Source of the DNA: Verrucomicrobiota bacterium
GTDB lineage: Bacteria > Verrucomicrobiota > Verrucomicrobiia > Chthoniobacterales > UBA10450
Direction: 5' to 3'
DNA length: 49,095 bases
Assembly (NCBI GenBank): GCA_019244415.1
Contig: JAFASN010000012.1
Span: 1-49,095, forward strand
This document shows positions 16,809 through 26,968 of this stretch, piece by piece (the first letter of the stretch is position 1; the number at the start of each line of letters is the position of its first letter). The position numbers and the translations under genes are program-made. The notes below the pieces were generated by a model. It was given only the letters and a program-made list of their open reading frames with translations, did no database searches and was not told the origin of the DNA.

Positions 16809-18956
16809 ATGAGAACATTTGTTGCATTCCTTCTCGCCGCTCTCGTGATTACCGCGCCATTCGCCTACGCGCAGAATGACGATCCCAGCGAGACTTTCCT
16901 GAAGGCTTACATGACTGCGCAACAGGGCGAAAAGATGGAGCGGGATAGTCAGTTTAGCGGCGCGCTATCCAAGTACCGTTTCGCCGGCAGTCTACTGGAA
17001 GAGCTAAAGAAGGTTCATCCGGACTGGCAGCCAGCCATCGTGGAGTATCGGGGAAGAAAAATCTCGGAGAGTATCTTGCGGGTACAAAGTAAGGCTGGGA
17101 CGCAGGCGGATCTTGCGGCGACAAATCCGCCAGTTCCAGAAGCGAGTACCGCGGCGCCGCGCGCGAGTACGACGAGCACCGGTGAACCCACGGTGGAGAT
17201 CGGAACGGCAAAATCACGGCCGCATCCGGTCCAGGCTCCGGTAAGTACAGATAACTCAGTTGCCGCGGAAAGTGCCGTGACAACTCCGCCTGACGACGCA
17301 CGATTAAAAAATGCCACACAGAAGTTGCGTGACAAGGTCGATCAACTCGAGACCCAACTTCAGCAATCGCGTACTAAGATCAGTCAGGTAGAAGAAGAAA
17401 AGGAGCAGCTTAGCTCAAAGTTGCGTCTGTCGAACTCGAAGCTTGATGATGCGCAGCGTGAGCTGGAGCGAAGTAAGACAGCGGAGAAGGACGTTCGCGA
17501 GCAACTCGCGCAAGCGCAATCATCCTTGGAGAAGATCAAGTCAAACGGCGGTGAAGATGCGAAGGCCCAGCTCGCCTTGCAGCAGGAAGTCGCGCAACTC
17601 AAGACGGCGCTAGCCGCGGCCGAGCAGGGACGCGCCACGGCTGAGAAGGAACGCGATGCGCAAAGCGCCAGGCTAGCCGACGCGAACACTCAGATCACCC
17701 AGGTGACGAAAGAACGCGATGACGCCCTGGGTCAGCTGGCGGGATTACGTGAGACGCAACAGCGCGTCACAGCCTTGGTCGCTGAAAATACAGATTTGAA
17801 GCAGAAGCTGGCCAGCGCGGAAAACACCGTGCGCGAGATCAGCGAAGACAAGCCGAAGAAGGAGCAGGAATTGGCCGACGTAAGAAAGCAGCTGGAAGAT
17901 TTGCACAACCAACTCACGGCTAGCCAACAGCAAAACAAGGAGTTCGAAGGTACAATTGCCTCCTTGCGATCGCAGCTGGATGAAGCATCGAGTCAGCTCG
18001 AGCAGGCCAAATTAACGGGCAGCAACTCAGAGGAGACGGCCAAGCTTACGCGAGAGAACCAGATCCTGCGTAACATTGTCGTCCGTGAAAGGCAGGAGGA
18101 AGCCCGGCGAGACCAGGCGCGCAAGCTGATGCTGGCCGAATTCGACAAGCTCAAGATCAAGTCCGACACACTGAACCAGCAGATCACGCTTCTGGCACAG
18201 CCGGTGACGAAGTTAAGCGATGAAGAACTCGCGCTGCTGCGGCAGCCAGTGATCTCGATTTCAGACGACGCGACCGGGCCGGTCAAGGCAAGCTTCACCT
18301 ACGCCAAGCCCAACGCCGACAAAACGCCAGCTGAAGGAGATAAGCCGCAGGCACAATCAACGCCCGAAGCTAGTTTGCAATCTGGTTTTAAACCGGATGT
18401 TCCCGAAGGAGTAACAGGCCTGGCGCAACAGGCAAAGCAGGACTTCGACCATGGCAAATACCGCGCGGCTGAGCGGCTTTATCAGGAAGCGTTGACTAAA
18501 GATCCAAGTAATTTGTACTCACTTTCAAATCTTGGTGTGGTTTACTTTCGCACCGGGAAGTTGAAGGCTGCTGAGTTAACTTTAAAGAAGGCGATAGCTA
18601 TTGCGCCGAAGGATGAGTTTGCCCACACCACGCTTGGCATAGTCTATTACCGGCAGAGCAAGTTTGACGATGCTCTTAATGAGCTAACGAAGGCTCTTGC
18701 GATCAATCCAAAGAGCGCGACGGCGCATAACTATCTCGGTATTACAGCGAGCCAGAAAGGCTGGCAGGAAGCAGCGGAGAAAGAGATGCTCGAGGCAATC
18801 GCGGACAAGCCAGACTATGCTGATGCGCACTTTAACCTTGCCGTCATCTACGCCACTGCTTCGCCGCCTTCGAAGGAACTAGCAAAGCGTCAGTACAAAC
18901 AAGCTACTGAACTGGGCGCGGAGCCCGATGCTACGCTGGAGCGGCTGCTGCGCTAA
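16809..18956 (+). CDS. Exported coiled-coil protein with C-terminal TPR repeats
   Basis: The 715-residue product has a signal peptide (MRTFVAFLLAALVITAPFAYA), an N-terminal region with possible helical repeats to about residue 110, a Thr/Pro/Ala-rich linker, a very long Glu/Gln/Lys/Ala-rich coiled coil (about 195-460, heptads such as KLRDKVDQLETQLQQSRTKI), and at least four TPRs after about residue 570 (YRAAERLYQEALTKDPSNLY, KLKAAELTLKKAIAIAPKDE, KFDDALNELTKALAINPKSA). The frame is open from 16719, but the ATG at 16809 places the signal peptide at the N-terminus. A periplasmic or envelope scaffolding role is likely; there is no catalytic motif. Confidence 0.85.
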   Translation: MRTFVAFLLAALVITAPFAYAQNDDPSETFLKAYMTAQQGEKMERDSQFSGALSKYRFAGSLLEELKKVHPDWQPAIVEYRGRKISESILRVQSKAGTQADLAATNPPVPEASTAAPRASTTSTGEPTVEIGTAKSRPHPVQAPVSTDNSVAAESAVTTPPDDARLKNATQKLRDKVDQLETQLQQSRTKISQVEEEKEQLSSKLRLSNSKLDDAQRELERSKTAEKDVREQLAQAQSSLEKIKSNGGEDAKAQLALQQEVAQLKTALAAAEQGRATAEKERDAQSARLADANTQITQVTKERDDALGQLAGLRETQQRVTALVAENTDLKQKLASAENTVREISEDKPKKEQELADVRKQLEDLHNQLTASQQQNKEFEGTIASLRSQLDEASSQLEQAKLTGSNSEETAKLTRENQILRNIVVRERQEEARRDQARKLMLAEFDKLKIKSDTLNQQITLLAQPVTKLSDEELALLRQPVISISDDATGPVKASFTYAKPNADKTPAEGDKPQAQSTPEASLQSGFKPDVPEGVTGLAQQAKQDFDHGKYRAAERLYQEALTKDPSNLYSLSNLGVVYFRTGKLKAAELTLKKAIAIAPKDEFAHTTLGIVYYRQSKFDDALNELTKALAINPKSATAHNYLGITASQKGWQEAAEKEMLEAIADKPDYADAHFNLAVIYATASPPSKELAKRQYKQATELGAEPDATLERLLR

Positions 18957-18964
18957 CCTCGCGC

Positions 18965-19684
18965 GTGCTGAAGCCGCTCCTTACCGCGCACTGGCGGTAC
19001 TTAGCCGTTCTCACGTTTGAGATCGAGCCGGAAGTTCTCGTCTCTTATGTTCCGGCTGGAGTGGAACTGGAGCTGGAGAACGGCCGAGCCTATGCCAGCC
19101 TGTCGGGCTTTCTCTTCTACCATACGGTTATCGTCGGAATGCCCACTCCACGGCATCGCAACTTCGAAGAAGTAGATCTGCGCTTCTACGTGCGGAAAAG
19201 ATCAGGTGACACCTGGCGGCGCGGGTTGGCGTTTATCGCTAAGCTCGTGCCAAAGGCAGCGATCGCCGTAACAGCTCGTGTTTTTCGCGGCGAGCCATAC
19301 CTTGCTGTCTCGATGCATGGCGATGTTCGCGATTCCGAGGGAGAAGTTCACGCCTGCTACCAATGGAAGCGCGGTTCGAAGGCGGAGATATTAGCAATGA
19401 CGGCGCGGGGCGAACCGCAGCCTGTACTCGCGGGGACTCACGAAGACTTTATCCTCGAGCATAACTGGGGCTACACCCAACGCACGGCAGAGCGGACGAA
19501 TGAGTACCGCATCCAGCATCCACGCTGGAAATTCTGGGTGGCCGATAGCTACGAGTTCAAGGCCGATGTCGCAACGGTGTTCGGCAAGGATTTTGTAGCT
19601 GCCTTATCGACAACTCCAGTATCGGCTTTAATTGCTGACGGGTCATTTGTCACTGTCGATCGCCGTGATGAGCAGGACGAGTGA
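18965..19684 (+). CDS. DUF2071/YqjF-family protein
   Basis: The 239-residue protein shows the family's usual features: an opening LLTAHWRYLAVLTFEIEPEVL, VPAGVELELENGRAYASLSGF, the middle DLRFYVRKRSGDTWRRGLAF and VTARVFRGEPY. These proteins form an acetoacetate-decarboxylase-like barrel; the biochemical role is unknown. Start is GTG at 18965, eight bases after the TPR gene stop. It ends three bases before the convergent aconitase gene, so no terminator fits between them. Confidence 0.8.
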   Translation: MLKPLLTAHWRYLAVLTFEIEPEVLVSYVPAGVELELENGRAYASLSGFLFYHTVIVGMPTPRHRNFEEVDLRFYVRKRSGDTWRRGLAFIAKLVPKAAIAVTARVFRGEPYLAVSMHGDVRDSEGEVHACYQWKRGSKAEILAMTARGEPQPVLAGTHEDFILEHNWGYTQRTAERTNEYRIQHPRWKFWVADSYEFKADVATVFGKDFVAALSTTPVSALIADGSFVTVDRRDEQDE

Positions 19685-19687
19685 CAC

Positions 19688-22561
19688 CTACCTGCCGGAG
19701 ATTAGTTGCCGCAGGACGTAAGGTAGAATGCCACCATGCCGGTAGTAATCCACCTCGATGGGAGTGTCGATGCGCAACTTTACCGGTACCGATTGCCGCT
19801 GGGTGCCGGCGCGCTCGATTTCCAGGGTCAGTTGCTGACCCGCCTGCACGTTCTCGGAAAGCCCGGTGACGGAGAACTTTTCCGAACCATCGAGGCCAAG
19901 TGTCTGCGCATTTGCCCCGTCGATGAATTGCAACGGCAGCACGCCCATGCCGACCAGATTGGAACGGTGAATGCGCTCAAAGCTGGCAGCAACGACCGCG
20001 CGCACGCCGAGGAGGCGCGTACCTTTGGCTGCCCAGTCGCGGGAAGAGCCGGTGCCGTACTCATGTCCCGCAAGGATGACGAGCGGCGTATTCGCTTCGG
20101 CGTACTTCATCGCCGCGTCGTAGATGGACATAGTCTGGGGCTCGTTAGCTCCGAAGTACTTCGTCACGCCGCCTTCTACTCCGGGCACCATCAGGTTTTT
20201 GATCCGGACATTGGCGAAAGTACCACGTGTCATGACCAGGTCGTTGCCGCGCCGGGAGCCGTAGCTGTTAAAATCCGCGGGCTGAATTCCGCGCGAAATT
20301 AGATATTCCCCGGCGGGAGAGCTCGCTTTGATAGCGCCCGCGGGCGAGATGTGATCCGTCGTGACCGAGTCGCCGAAGATACCGAGAGCACGCGCGCCGC
20401 GAATCTCTTCGATGCGCCCCGGTGCGAGTGAGAAGCTGGCGAAGAATGGCGGCTCATGGATGTAATCACTTTTCTCATCCCATTGGTAGATATCGCCGGT
20501 ACTGGAGGGTATCTCGTTCCACTTTGGGTTCTGATCGGCAAAATCGCGGTACAGTTTGCGGAACACTTCCGGCGTGAGTGCGGAACGCATGGCGTCGCGG
20601 ATTTCGTGCAGGGTTGGCCAGAGATCTCGCAGGTAAACACCGTCGCCGTTCTTTGAAGCGATGGGCTCGCGAGTGAGATCAATGTCCACCCGCCCGGCGA
20701 GCGCGAAGGCAACAACGAGTGGCGGCGACATTAGAAAATTCGCCTTGATGTTTTGGTGGACGCGCGCTTCGAAGTTGCGGTTGCCGGAAAGTACTGCGGC
20801 GGCGACGAGATCGTGCTCGTTGATGGCCTGCTCGATGCGCGGATGGAGCGGCCCGGAATTCCCGATGCAGGTGGTGCAACCGTAGCCCACAAGGTTAAAC
20901 CCAAGCTGATCGAGATAATGCTGCAGCCCGGTTTGGGCAAGATAATCGGTAACGACACGCGAACCGGGCGCGAGCGATGTCTTTACCGCGGGATCGACGC
21001 GCAGGCCGCGTTCCACAGCTTTCTTGGCGAGTAATCCCGCCGCGAGCATCACGCTGGGATTGCTCGTGTTCGTGCAGCTTGTAATCGCGGCGATGAGTAC
21101 ACTGCCGTGGCCGATGCGCGCCTCGCCGTGATGAAAAGGATCGACGTGCACGCTTTCCAGCTCGCCCACCGGGTTTGGCGTAGGCCGGTTCGCCACCATC
21201 TCGATCTTGTTGAGCTCGTCGCCCGGCTCGATGCCCTGGTTGCGTTTATCGGTCGAGACCATTGGCTCCGGGCGCGGCGCACTGCCATTCAACTGCACCG
21301 GGTACTTCTCATTGAGATCGCTTTCTTGTTTGCCATAGCCACCTTCTTTCACGGGTTTGTGGAGCAAGGCGCGAAAGGCTTCCCGTAGTTCCGGCAGATT
21401 GATGCGGTCCTGCGGCCGCTTGGGTCCGGCGACGCCCGGCTGCACCTCGGCGAGGTTCAATTCCAACTCGACGCTGTACTCGATCTCGCCTTTGCGCGGC
21501 ATGCCGAACATGTTTTGCGCTCGAAAATAATTCTCGAATGCGGCGCACTGCTCGTCCGTGCGGCCGGTGGCGCGAAGGTAGTTGACCGACTCGTCATCAA
21601 CGGGGAAGTAGCCCATGGTCGCGCCGTACTCAGGCGCCATGTTGCCGATGGTGGCGCGATCAGGCACCGGCAGGGACGCCGCGCCGTCACCATAGAACTC
21701 CACGAATTTGCCGACTACTTTCTGCGCCCGCAGCATTTGCGTGATGTGAAGTACGAGATCGGTCGCGGTGACGCCTTCCCTCAAACGCCCGCTGATGTGC
21801 ACACCGACGACTTCCGGCGTGAGGAAATAAACCGGCTGCCCGAGCATGCCCGCTTCCGCTTCAATGCCGCCCACGCCCCAGCCGACGACGCCGAGTCCGT
21901 TGATCATGGTCGTGTGCGAATCGGTGCCGACGAGAGTGTCGGGGAAGAAGAGTTGAGAGTTATGAGTTGAGAGTTGAGAAAAGAGGACGCCTTTGGCCAG
22001 GTACTCGAGATTCACCTGGTGGACGATGCCAATGCCGGGCGGGATGAGCTGGAATGTTTTGAACGCCTGCTGGCCCCATTTCAAAAACTGGTAACGCTCG
22101 CGGTTGCGCTTGAATTCCATCTCCAGGTTCAGGCGGAGCGCCGCCGCTGAACCGAAAAAATCGACCTGCACGGAATGGTCGACCACCAGGTCCACCGGCA
22201 CGAGCGGCTCGATGATTTTCGGGTCGCGTCCGACTCGCTGTACCGCGCTGCGCATGGCAGCGAGATCCACCACGAGCGGGACGCCGGTGAAATCTTGCAG
22301 AACAATCCGCGCTACAATGAACGGGATCTCTTCGTTCGCCGGCTGTTTCGCGTTCCAGTTCGCCAGCGTCTCGACATCTTTGCGCCGTACTTTTTTACCG
22401 TCGCAATTTCGCAGCACCGATTCGAGCACCACGCGAATGCTCCTGGGCAGGCGCGACGTCCGGCCGATCCCCTGCTCTTCCAACGCAGGCAACGAATGGA
22501 AATAGCCGGTGCGTCCATTGCCGGCCTCGAATGTTTGCAGTGTTCTGAATTCGTCAGTCAT
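19688..22561 (-). CDS. acnA: Aconitate hydratase A
   Basis: This 957-residue protein is a full-length monomeric aconitase, converting citrate to isocitrate in the TCA cycle. Seen are [19 protein letters not shown], the 4Fe-4S cysteine motifs [12 protein letters not shown] and [14 protein letters not shown], and the swivel domain with [23 protein letters not shown] and [19 protein letters not shown]. Two departures from the usual sequence are a short insertion [10 protein letters not shown] just before [11 protein letters not shown] (about residues 195-205, encoded by a tandem repeat) and an extended linker around residues 390-460. The catalytic motifs are intact. Start is ATG at 22561. Confidence 0.96.
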   Translation of the reverse strand: MTDEFRTLQTFEAGNGRTGYFHSLPALEEQGIGRTSRLPRSIRVVLESVLRNCDGKKVRRKDVETLANWNAKQPANEEIPFIVARIVLQDFTGVPLVVDLAAMRSAVQRVGRDPKIIEPLVPVDLVVDHSVQVDFFGSAAALRLNLEMEFKRNRERYQFLKWGQQAFKTFQLIPPGIGIVHQVNLEYLAKGVLFSQLSTHNSQLFFPDTLVGTDSHTTMINGLGVVGWGVGGIEAEAGMLGQPVYFLTPEVVGVHISGRLREGVTATDLVLHITQMLRAQKVVGKFVEFYGDGAASLPVPDRATIGNMAPEYGATMGYFPVDDESVNYLRATGRTDEQCAAFENYFRAQNMFGMPRKGEIEYSVELELNLAEVQPGVAGPKRPQDRINLPELREAFRALLHKPVKEGGYGKQESDLNEKYPVQLNGSAPRPEPMVSTDKRNQGIEPGDELNKIEMVANRPTPNPVGELESVHVDPFHHGEARIGHGSVLIAAITSCTNTSNPSVMLAAGLLAKKAVERGLRVDPAVKTSLAPGSRVVTDYLAQTGLQHYLDQLGFNLVGYGCTTCIGNSGPLHPRIEQAINEHDLVAAAVLSGNRNFEARVHQNIKANFLMSPPLVVAFALAGRVDIDLTREPIASKNGDGVYLRDLWPTLHEIRDAMRSALTPEVFRKLYRDFADQNPKWNEIPSSTGDIYQWDEKSDYIHEPPFFASFSLAPGRIEEIRGARALGIFGDSVTTDHISPAGAIKASSPAGEYLISRGIQPADFNSYGSRRGNDLVMTRGTFANVRIKNLMVPGVEGGVTKYFGANEPQTMSIYDAAMKYAEANTPLVILAGHEYGTGSSRDWAAKGTRLLGVRAVVAASFERIHRSNLVGMGVLPLQFIDGANAQTLGLDGSEKFSVTGLSENVQAGQQLTLEIERAGTQRQSVPVKLRIDTPIEVDYYRHGGILPYVLRQLISGR
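21951..21980. repeat. Short tandem repeat inserted in acnA
   Basis: The plus strand carries agttgagagt, tatg, agttgagagt and tgaga in succession, so the decamer occurs twice with a partial third copy. In the acnA frame it encodes [10 protein letters not shown], where other aconitases have one or a few residues between the active-site strands. Confidence 0.75.
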
Positions 22562-22635
22562 GATGCGGAAAATGGGTTAGGCGCGAGGGGCGATTGAGAA
22601 TGCCACTGCCGTAATTGCGGTGAACCTCTCTCACC

Positions 22636-23130
22636 TCATTGCAGTTCTTTTAGCCTTGCTTTCACGCGATTGAAATCCGGGACAACGCGCGCGTCTTCGT
22701 TGGCATCGAAGTACTGGATGAGTCCTTCGCGATCGACAATGTAAACGGCGCGTTTCGGCACACCACCGATGCCGAGGCCAATTTGCGGCAGAAACGACTC
22801 GTAAACGACATCGTAAGCTCGCGCGACGATATGCTCGTAATCGCTCAGTAAGGTGACGGTGATCCCTTCCTTTCGCGCCCATGCCTCCTGGGCAAAGGGA
22901 TTGTCACCGCTGATGCCGTAAACGGCGGCCGCCATGCCGCTGTAATAAGCGAGGTCTGAGCTCACGCCGCACATTTCCGTCGTGCATGTGGCGGTGAACG
23001 CCATCGGAAAGAAGAGCAGCAGCGTATTTGTTTTGCCGAAATTATCGCTCAGGGTGATGCGCTTCGGCCCATCGGCGATTTTCGTCGGCAGTGTGAAATC
23101 GGGCGCTTTGCTTCCGAGCGGCAACGGCAT
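22636..23130 (-). CDS. Peroxiredoxin, AhpC/TSA family
   Basis: The 164-residue thioredoxin-fold protein reduces hydroperoxides with a cysteine thiol. The active-site motif is FFPMAFTATCTTEMCGV, with peroxidatic Cys49 after Thr46 and a second Cys54 five residues on, as in atypical 2-Cys BCP-like enzymes. GSKAPDFTLPT at the N-terminus and GVPKRAVYIVDREGLIQY near the end are typical. It follows acnA's promoter region on the same strand and faces away from the DUF456 gene. Electron donor is not evident. Confidence 0.9.
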   Translation of the reverse strand: MPLPLGSKAPDFTLPTKIADGPKRITLSDNFGKTNTLLLFFPMAFTATCTTEMCGVSSDLAYYSGMAAAVYGISGDNPFAQEAWARKEGITVTLLSDYEHIVARAYDVVYESFLPQIGLGIGGVPKRAVYIVDREGLIQYFDANEDARVVPDFNRVKARLKELQ

Positions 23131-23303
23131 CTGCCTGAGTATAGGATTGGGGTGAGCAGGGTCAAAATTTTTGCTCTGAGCGGCGGGACAAGTTCAGGCT
23201 TGCGCTGTACTTAGTCCGCGCGACGCCGTACTGATTCGTGCAACGGTGACGCGCGGGTTGGAATCGCGCGCAATCGGTCCCTGCGCGATGTTGTACTAAG
23301 TCG

Positions 23304-23792
23304 ATGGCGATTCTTTTCTGGGTTCTCGCGGTGGTACTCATGGCGATTGGCCTCATCGGCACGGTCGTGCCGGTGCTTCCCGGCACGACGATCATTCTGG
23401 GCGCGGCAGTGATTCATCGCATCGGCATGGGCAAGGAGCATAGCCTCGGAGTGACCGCGTTAGTGGGCCTCCTCGCGTTGACGTTGCTCTCGTACGCAAT
23501 CGACGCCGGCGCGGCTTACATCGGCGCGCGCCGCTTCGGTACTACGCGCTGGGGCATCGTGGGCGGAATCGCCGGCGGCATCGCGGGGATTTTCTTCGGG
23601 TTGCCAGGAATTTTTTTCGGGCCGGTGATTGGGGCGATTGCCGGCGAGTTGATCAGCGGCAAAGCGCTGGTGAAAGCAGGGCGCGCTGGTTGGGGCACGA
23701 TCCTGGGGACAATCGCGGGTACGATCGCGAAAGTAATCATCGGGCTGGGCATGGTGGCAATTTTCCTGACCAATGTGCCGTCGCCGTTGTGA
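23304..23792 (+). CDS. DUF456 membrane protein
   Basis: The 162-residue protein has three or four hydrophobic helices and the glycine-rich DUF456 pattern: LIGTVVPVLPGTTIILGA, YIGARRFGTTRWGIVGGIAG and FFGLPGIFFGPVIGAIAGEL. Glycine-zipper repeats suggest tight helix packing in the inner membrane. Function unknown. It is followed after 38 bases by the RNase P RNA gene on the same strand. Confidence 0.82.
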   Translation: MAILFWVLAVVLMAIGLIGTVVPVLPGTTIILGAAVIHRIGMGKEHSLGVTALVGLLALTLLSYAIDAGAAYIGARRFGTTRWGIVGGIAGGIAGIFFGLPGIFFGPVIGAIAGELISGKALVKAGRAGWGTILGTIAGTIAKVIIGLGMVAIFLTNVPSPL

Positions 23793-23830
23793 CTAGCTTT
23801 CGGCAGCGCCGACATGTGATATTGTGTACT

Positions 23831-24303
23831 GATGGCAGGCGATCGCTGGCAGCCGCGAGGTTGCCAGAGGAAAGTCCGAACACCATACGGCAGCATGCCG
23901 CGTAAAACACGCGGGCGGCATTCGCGAAAGCGAGCGCCGACGGAAAGTGTCGCAGAAAACAGACCGCCGGTTCTTTGGACAAGCCGCGCAATGCGGCGGA
24001 AGCAAGTTCAGGCAAGGGTGAAAAGGCGAGGTAAAAGCTCACCGCGCGCGAAGTGATTCGCGCGGCAGGAAAAACCCCATGCGGTGCAAGACCAAACAGG
24101 AGGAGGACAGCCGGTCCGTCCAGCTCGAGCGATCGAGATTACCTCCGGGTTCGGTCGCATTACGCGAGCTGTACTGACGGCGTATCAGCGCCGGCAGGCA
24201 CGAGCTGCGGGCAGCAATTGCTGAGATAAATGATCGCCGCTCTGGAGCAAAAGCGGGTGCTCGCACCCGCGCTTCGGAGTACAGAATTCGGCTTATCGCC
24301 ATC
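23831..24303 (+). ncRNA. rnpB: RNase P RNA, bacterial type A
   Basis: The conserved 5' block AGGAAAGTCCGAACACC, the central GCAAGGGTGAAAAGGCGAGG, the AAACC/CCATGC core and the 3' block ACAGAATTCGGCTTAT are all present in the right order. GATGGC at 23831 pairs with GCCATC ending at 24303 to close helix P1, which defines the ends and a length of 473 bases, longer than E. coli rnpB (377). The RNA is the catalytic subunit for tRNA 5' processing. A -10-like GATATT lies 8 bases upstream of the inferred 5' end. Confidence 0.95.
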
Positions 24304-24309
24304 ACATAG

Positions 24310-24345
24310 GAAGGGCGCTTCGGAAACGGAGCGCCCTTCGCTTTT
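24310..24345 (+). terminator. Rho-independent terminator of rnpB
   Basis: A 10-bp perfect stem (gaagggcgct at 24310-24319 with agcgcccttc at 24330-24339) with a 10-base loop is followed by gctttt. It starts seven bases after the rnpB 3' end. Confidence 0.88.
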
Positions 24346-24435
24346 CTGACACAGCCGCCGACTTGCGCCGGCACTTCTTCTCGAACCATCATAATTACAG
24401 TAGCAGGTACAGCTACACTGGAGTACAGTCGCGGG

Positions 24436-25068
24436 GTGACGAAACTGCGCTGCATCACCGCTTCAGCGGCACTCATCGGGGCGTTCGCCACCATGGCATA
24501 CGCCGGCTCCTACCAGCGTGCCATCGACAGTGGCGCGTGGATTTGGAACGATAACCCGAAACCCGGCCAGGAATTTTCCTGGTCCGGCCGCAAAGATCGC
24601 CAGGGTTACGCCACTGGCAAAGGCACGCTTGCGGTACTGGCGCCGCAGCCAGGCGGCGAAACCGGCACGCGCATGTTGTCAGCCAGACGCCATCAGGCGG
24701 CGGCGCGCTACTATGGTAGAATGGTGCGCGGTAAATTCGTCGGTGCCAGCGCTTCGCCGGTATCGACGCCCCGGAACAACGTTCGGCGAAAAGTACCGCC
24801 GCCGCCGGTAACCCGTCCTGCACAAAAGAAAAGCTCCCCTCCTGCTCCAGCCACATCACCGGTGCGAGCCGCGTCACCGGCTGCGTCACCCGTGCGGGCT
24901 CTTACCGCTACTCCCCCGCCCAGCACGCCTGCCCCGAGCGCATCCGCGTCGCCTGGTGACAGTTCGCTGAACGAGCTCACGCATCCGCCTGCTTCGCTGG
25001 GGTTACAATCGCCTGCCGAATCTCCGCCGCATCCCACGCCCGAAGCATCGGCATCGCCGCCGCCGTAA
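24436..25068 (+). CDS. Exported proline/serine-rich protein
   Basis: The 210-residue product begins with a signal peptide (about 1-23, cleavage near AYAG). A short folded part (about 24-105) contains WIWNDNPKPGQEFSWSGRKD followed by GYATGKGTL, which resembles a single MORN-like or bacterial 'W-G-x-K-D-G-x-A-x-G' beta-hairpin repeat. The second half is a low-complexity Pro/Ala/Ser tail, as in cell-surface linkers. Start is GTG at 24436. Function unknown. Confidence 0.65.
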   Translation: MTKLRCITASAALIGAFATMAYAGSYQRAIDSGAWIWNDNPKPGQEFSWSGRKDRQGYATGKGTLAVLAPQPGGETGTRMLSARRHQAAARYYGRMVRGKFVGASASPVSTPRNNVRRKVPPPPVTRPAQKKSSPPAPATSPVRAASPAASPVRALTATPPPSTPAPSASASPGDSSLNELTHPPASLGLQSPAESPPHPTPEASASPPP

Positions 25069-25135
25069 TTCACGAGCACTTTCGCTGCCGCCGCTCGTAA
25101 GCAGCGTACTCAGGATCCCACGCGGTTGCCGCCGA

Positions 25136-26968
25136 TCAGTGCGCGCCCAAGACGGGTAAATCCAGCACGCTCGCGTGCTGCGCATCGTGCAAAACGCGGA
25201 CGTGCGCGGTACGCGCGTCCTTCGCCGTTTCGTCGGCAACGACGCCACCGGCATTATAATTCTTCTCCAGGTAAATTGAATTCGGTGCGGTAACGACGAG
25301 CCGCAGCCGGCTTCCTGTGGCCAGTTTGCGCGCAACGAAAAGACCAGGCGCAAAATCGCAGCGCACGGCCTCGCCGGGCTGCACCAGCTTCTGCTCGCGA
25401 ACCGAATCGCGGTAACGCAACCGGCGCAGATCACTCCAGAGCGCGATGCTCGTGCCGTCAGGTTGAATTTCGTACAAATCCGCTTCGAGATCTGTGTCCG
25501 GCACGTCCACCGAAAGCCAGAGCGTCAGCTTCGGGCAGCCAGTCAGCGTTGTTCCCTCAGGCACGGGCGCGCTGTGATAGACAAGGCCGTCGTCTCCGAT
25601 GCTTAACGCCCGCCGCTGATCAAGCCCGGCCGTCTTTTCATTATCCACATCTTCGACCTGCTCGCCGCGATGCAGATCAAGCGGATCATAGACGTACTCA
25701 TCAGCGCCGCTCGTCGGCGGTTTTTCGGTCAATGCACCCGACCGGAAAACCCCGTGGCCGCCGCTCTTGCTGGCATCGAGGTAGAGCGGGTAATGATTCG
25801 CCGTGACCGTTTCGAAATCGGGCGCGTACTTCCACTCGCCGTTTGCGCCGCTGTTACCGGCAGCTAACAAATAGTAGGCAACGCGATCCTTCAGGAACTC
25901 CGGCTTCTCGCCGCTTTTCATGGTCCAGTCATACCATTGCCGGTGCAGATCATTCAGGTCGAGTACGGCCGCGCTGCCGAACTTCACCCCGCCGACTTCA
26001 TCCGTAGGCGTGCGTGTGCCGGCGTGGTCCCATGGGCCGATGATGAGGAAATGTTTGGCGCGCGTTTCCGGCGACGCATTGGCCAGGTGATCGCGGTAGA
26101 AAGTGAGCGCGCCGATTTCGTCGCCGTCGTACTGAGCAGTGATGGTGAGAATGGGCTGCGTGATTTTTGTGAATTGCTCGCGCGTCGGCACCATCGCGTC
26201 GTAGTACGCATCCACGAACGGATGAGCGACCATGCGCTGGAAATTCGGCGTGGGGTTGCCCACGAAGCTGTCCATTTTCCTGAAAGGAACGTGCTGCCGG
26301 TAAGCATCGAGGAATTTCCCGCGCCAGAAACTCGCGTCGGCGAAGAGATTCTGCTGGCCCGTTTTTCCGCTTGTCAGCGTGAGCCATTGCACGTCGTAGC
26401 GATTGCCGATGTTATTCGTGAATGGGAAATCGTAGCCGGGATGCGCAGCGGCGGCTGGTACGATGGTCGTTAGATGTGGCGGCAACTCTTTCGCCGTCGC
26501 CCATTGATCGTAGCCGGCATAGGAGCCGCCCCACATCGCCACCTTGCCATCACAGAACGGCTGTTGCGCCAGCCACTCCACCACATCGTGACCGTCTCGC
26601 GCTTCGTTAGCGAACGGCTCGAAATCGCCCCCCGAGTTTCCGCGGCCGCGCACGTCCACCAGCGCGAAAGCGTAGCCATGCGACGCGAAGTACGCCGCAC
26701 GCGCATGATAGCTGTCAGAAATGTACGGCGTAAGAGTAAAGATCGCCGGCGTGCGTGATCCCGCGGCGTTCGCCGCTTTAGGCAGGTACACCGTTGCGTT
26801 CAGCTCGACCTTATCGCGCAGCGGAATTTTCACGCCCCAGCGCAGCTCATAGTTCGCGGGTGGCGGAGACGGGCTCGGCTTCGCCTCCGGATTTGGTGTC
26901 GGTGACACCTGCGCGTAGCTGCCGGCGGCGAAAACAAAACCAAGGATGGCGATCAAGTGAGTTCTCAT
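25136..26968 (-). CDS. Exported CocE/NonD-family hydrolase (X-Pro dipeptidyl-peptidase type)
   Basis: The 610-residue protein has a signal peptide (about 1-19) and a Pro-rich linker, then an alpha/beta hydrolase with VRGRGNSGGDF, the nucleophile elbow MWGGSYAGYDQW (Ser149), the acid in AQYDGDEIGAL and the His in IIGPWDHAGT. The C-terminal jelly-roll with TGCPKLTLWLSVDVPDTDLE is the XPD_C domain. Relatives cleave acyl-ester or amide bonds such as cocaine, glutaryl-7-ACA or X-Pro peptides. The periplasmic or secreted location follows from the signal peptide; the substrate is not predictable. Confidence 0.9.
   Translation of the reverse strand: MRTHLIAILGFVFAAGSYAQVSPTPNPEAKPSPSPPPANYELRWGVKIPLRDKVELNATVYLPKAANAAGSRTPAIFTLTPYISDSYHARAAYFASHGYAFALVDVRGRGNSGGDFEPFANEARDGHDVVEWLAQQPFCDGKVAMWGGSYAGYDQWATAKELPPHLTTIVPAAAAHPGYDFPFTNNIGNRYDVQWLTLTSGKTGQQNLFADASFWRGKFLDAYRQHVPFRKMDSFVGNPTPNFQRMVAHPFVDAYYDAMVPTREQFTKITQPILTITAQYDGDEIGALTFYRDHLANASPETRAKHFLIIGPWDHAGTRTPTDEVGGVKFGSAAVLDLNDLHRQWYDWTMKSGEKPEFLKDRVAYYLLAAGNSGANGEWKYAPDFETVTANHYPLYLDASKSGGHGVFRSGALTEKPPTSGADEYVYDPLDLHRGEQVEDVDNEKTAGLDQRRALSIGDDGLVYHSAPVPEGTTLTGCPKLTLWLSVDVPDTDLEADLYEIQPDGTSIALWSDLRRLRYRDSVREQKLVQPGEAVRCDFAPGLFVARKLATGSRLRLVVTAPNSIYLEKNYNAGGVVADETAKDARTAHVRVLHDAQHASVLDLPVLGAH

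Noticed and set aside
23160-23303. Near-identical words gtacttagtc and gtactaagtc as a regulatory repeat before the DUF456 gene
   Set aside because: Ten-base words with one mismatch in a GTAC-rich sequence are not convincing without conservation.
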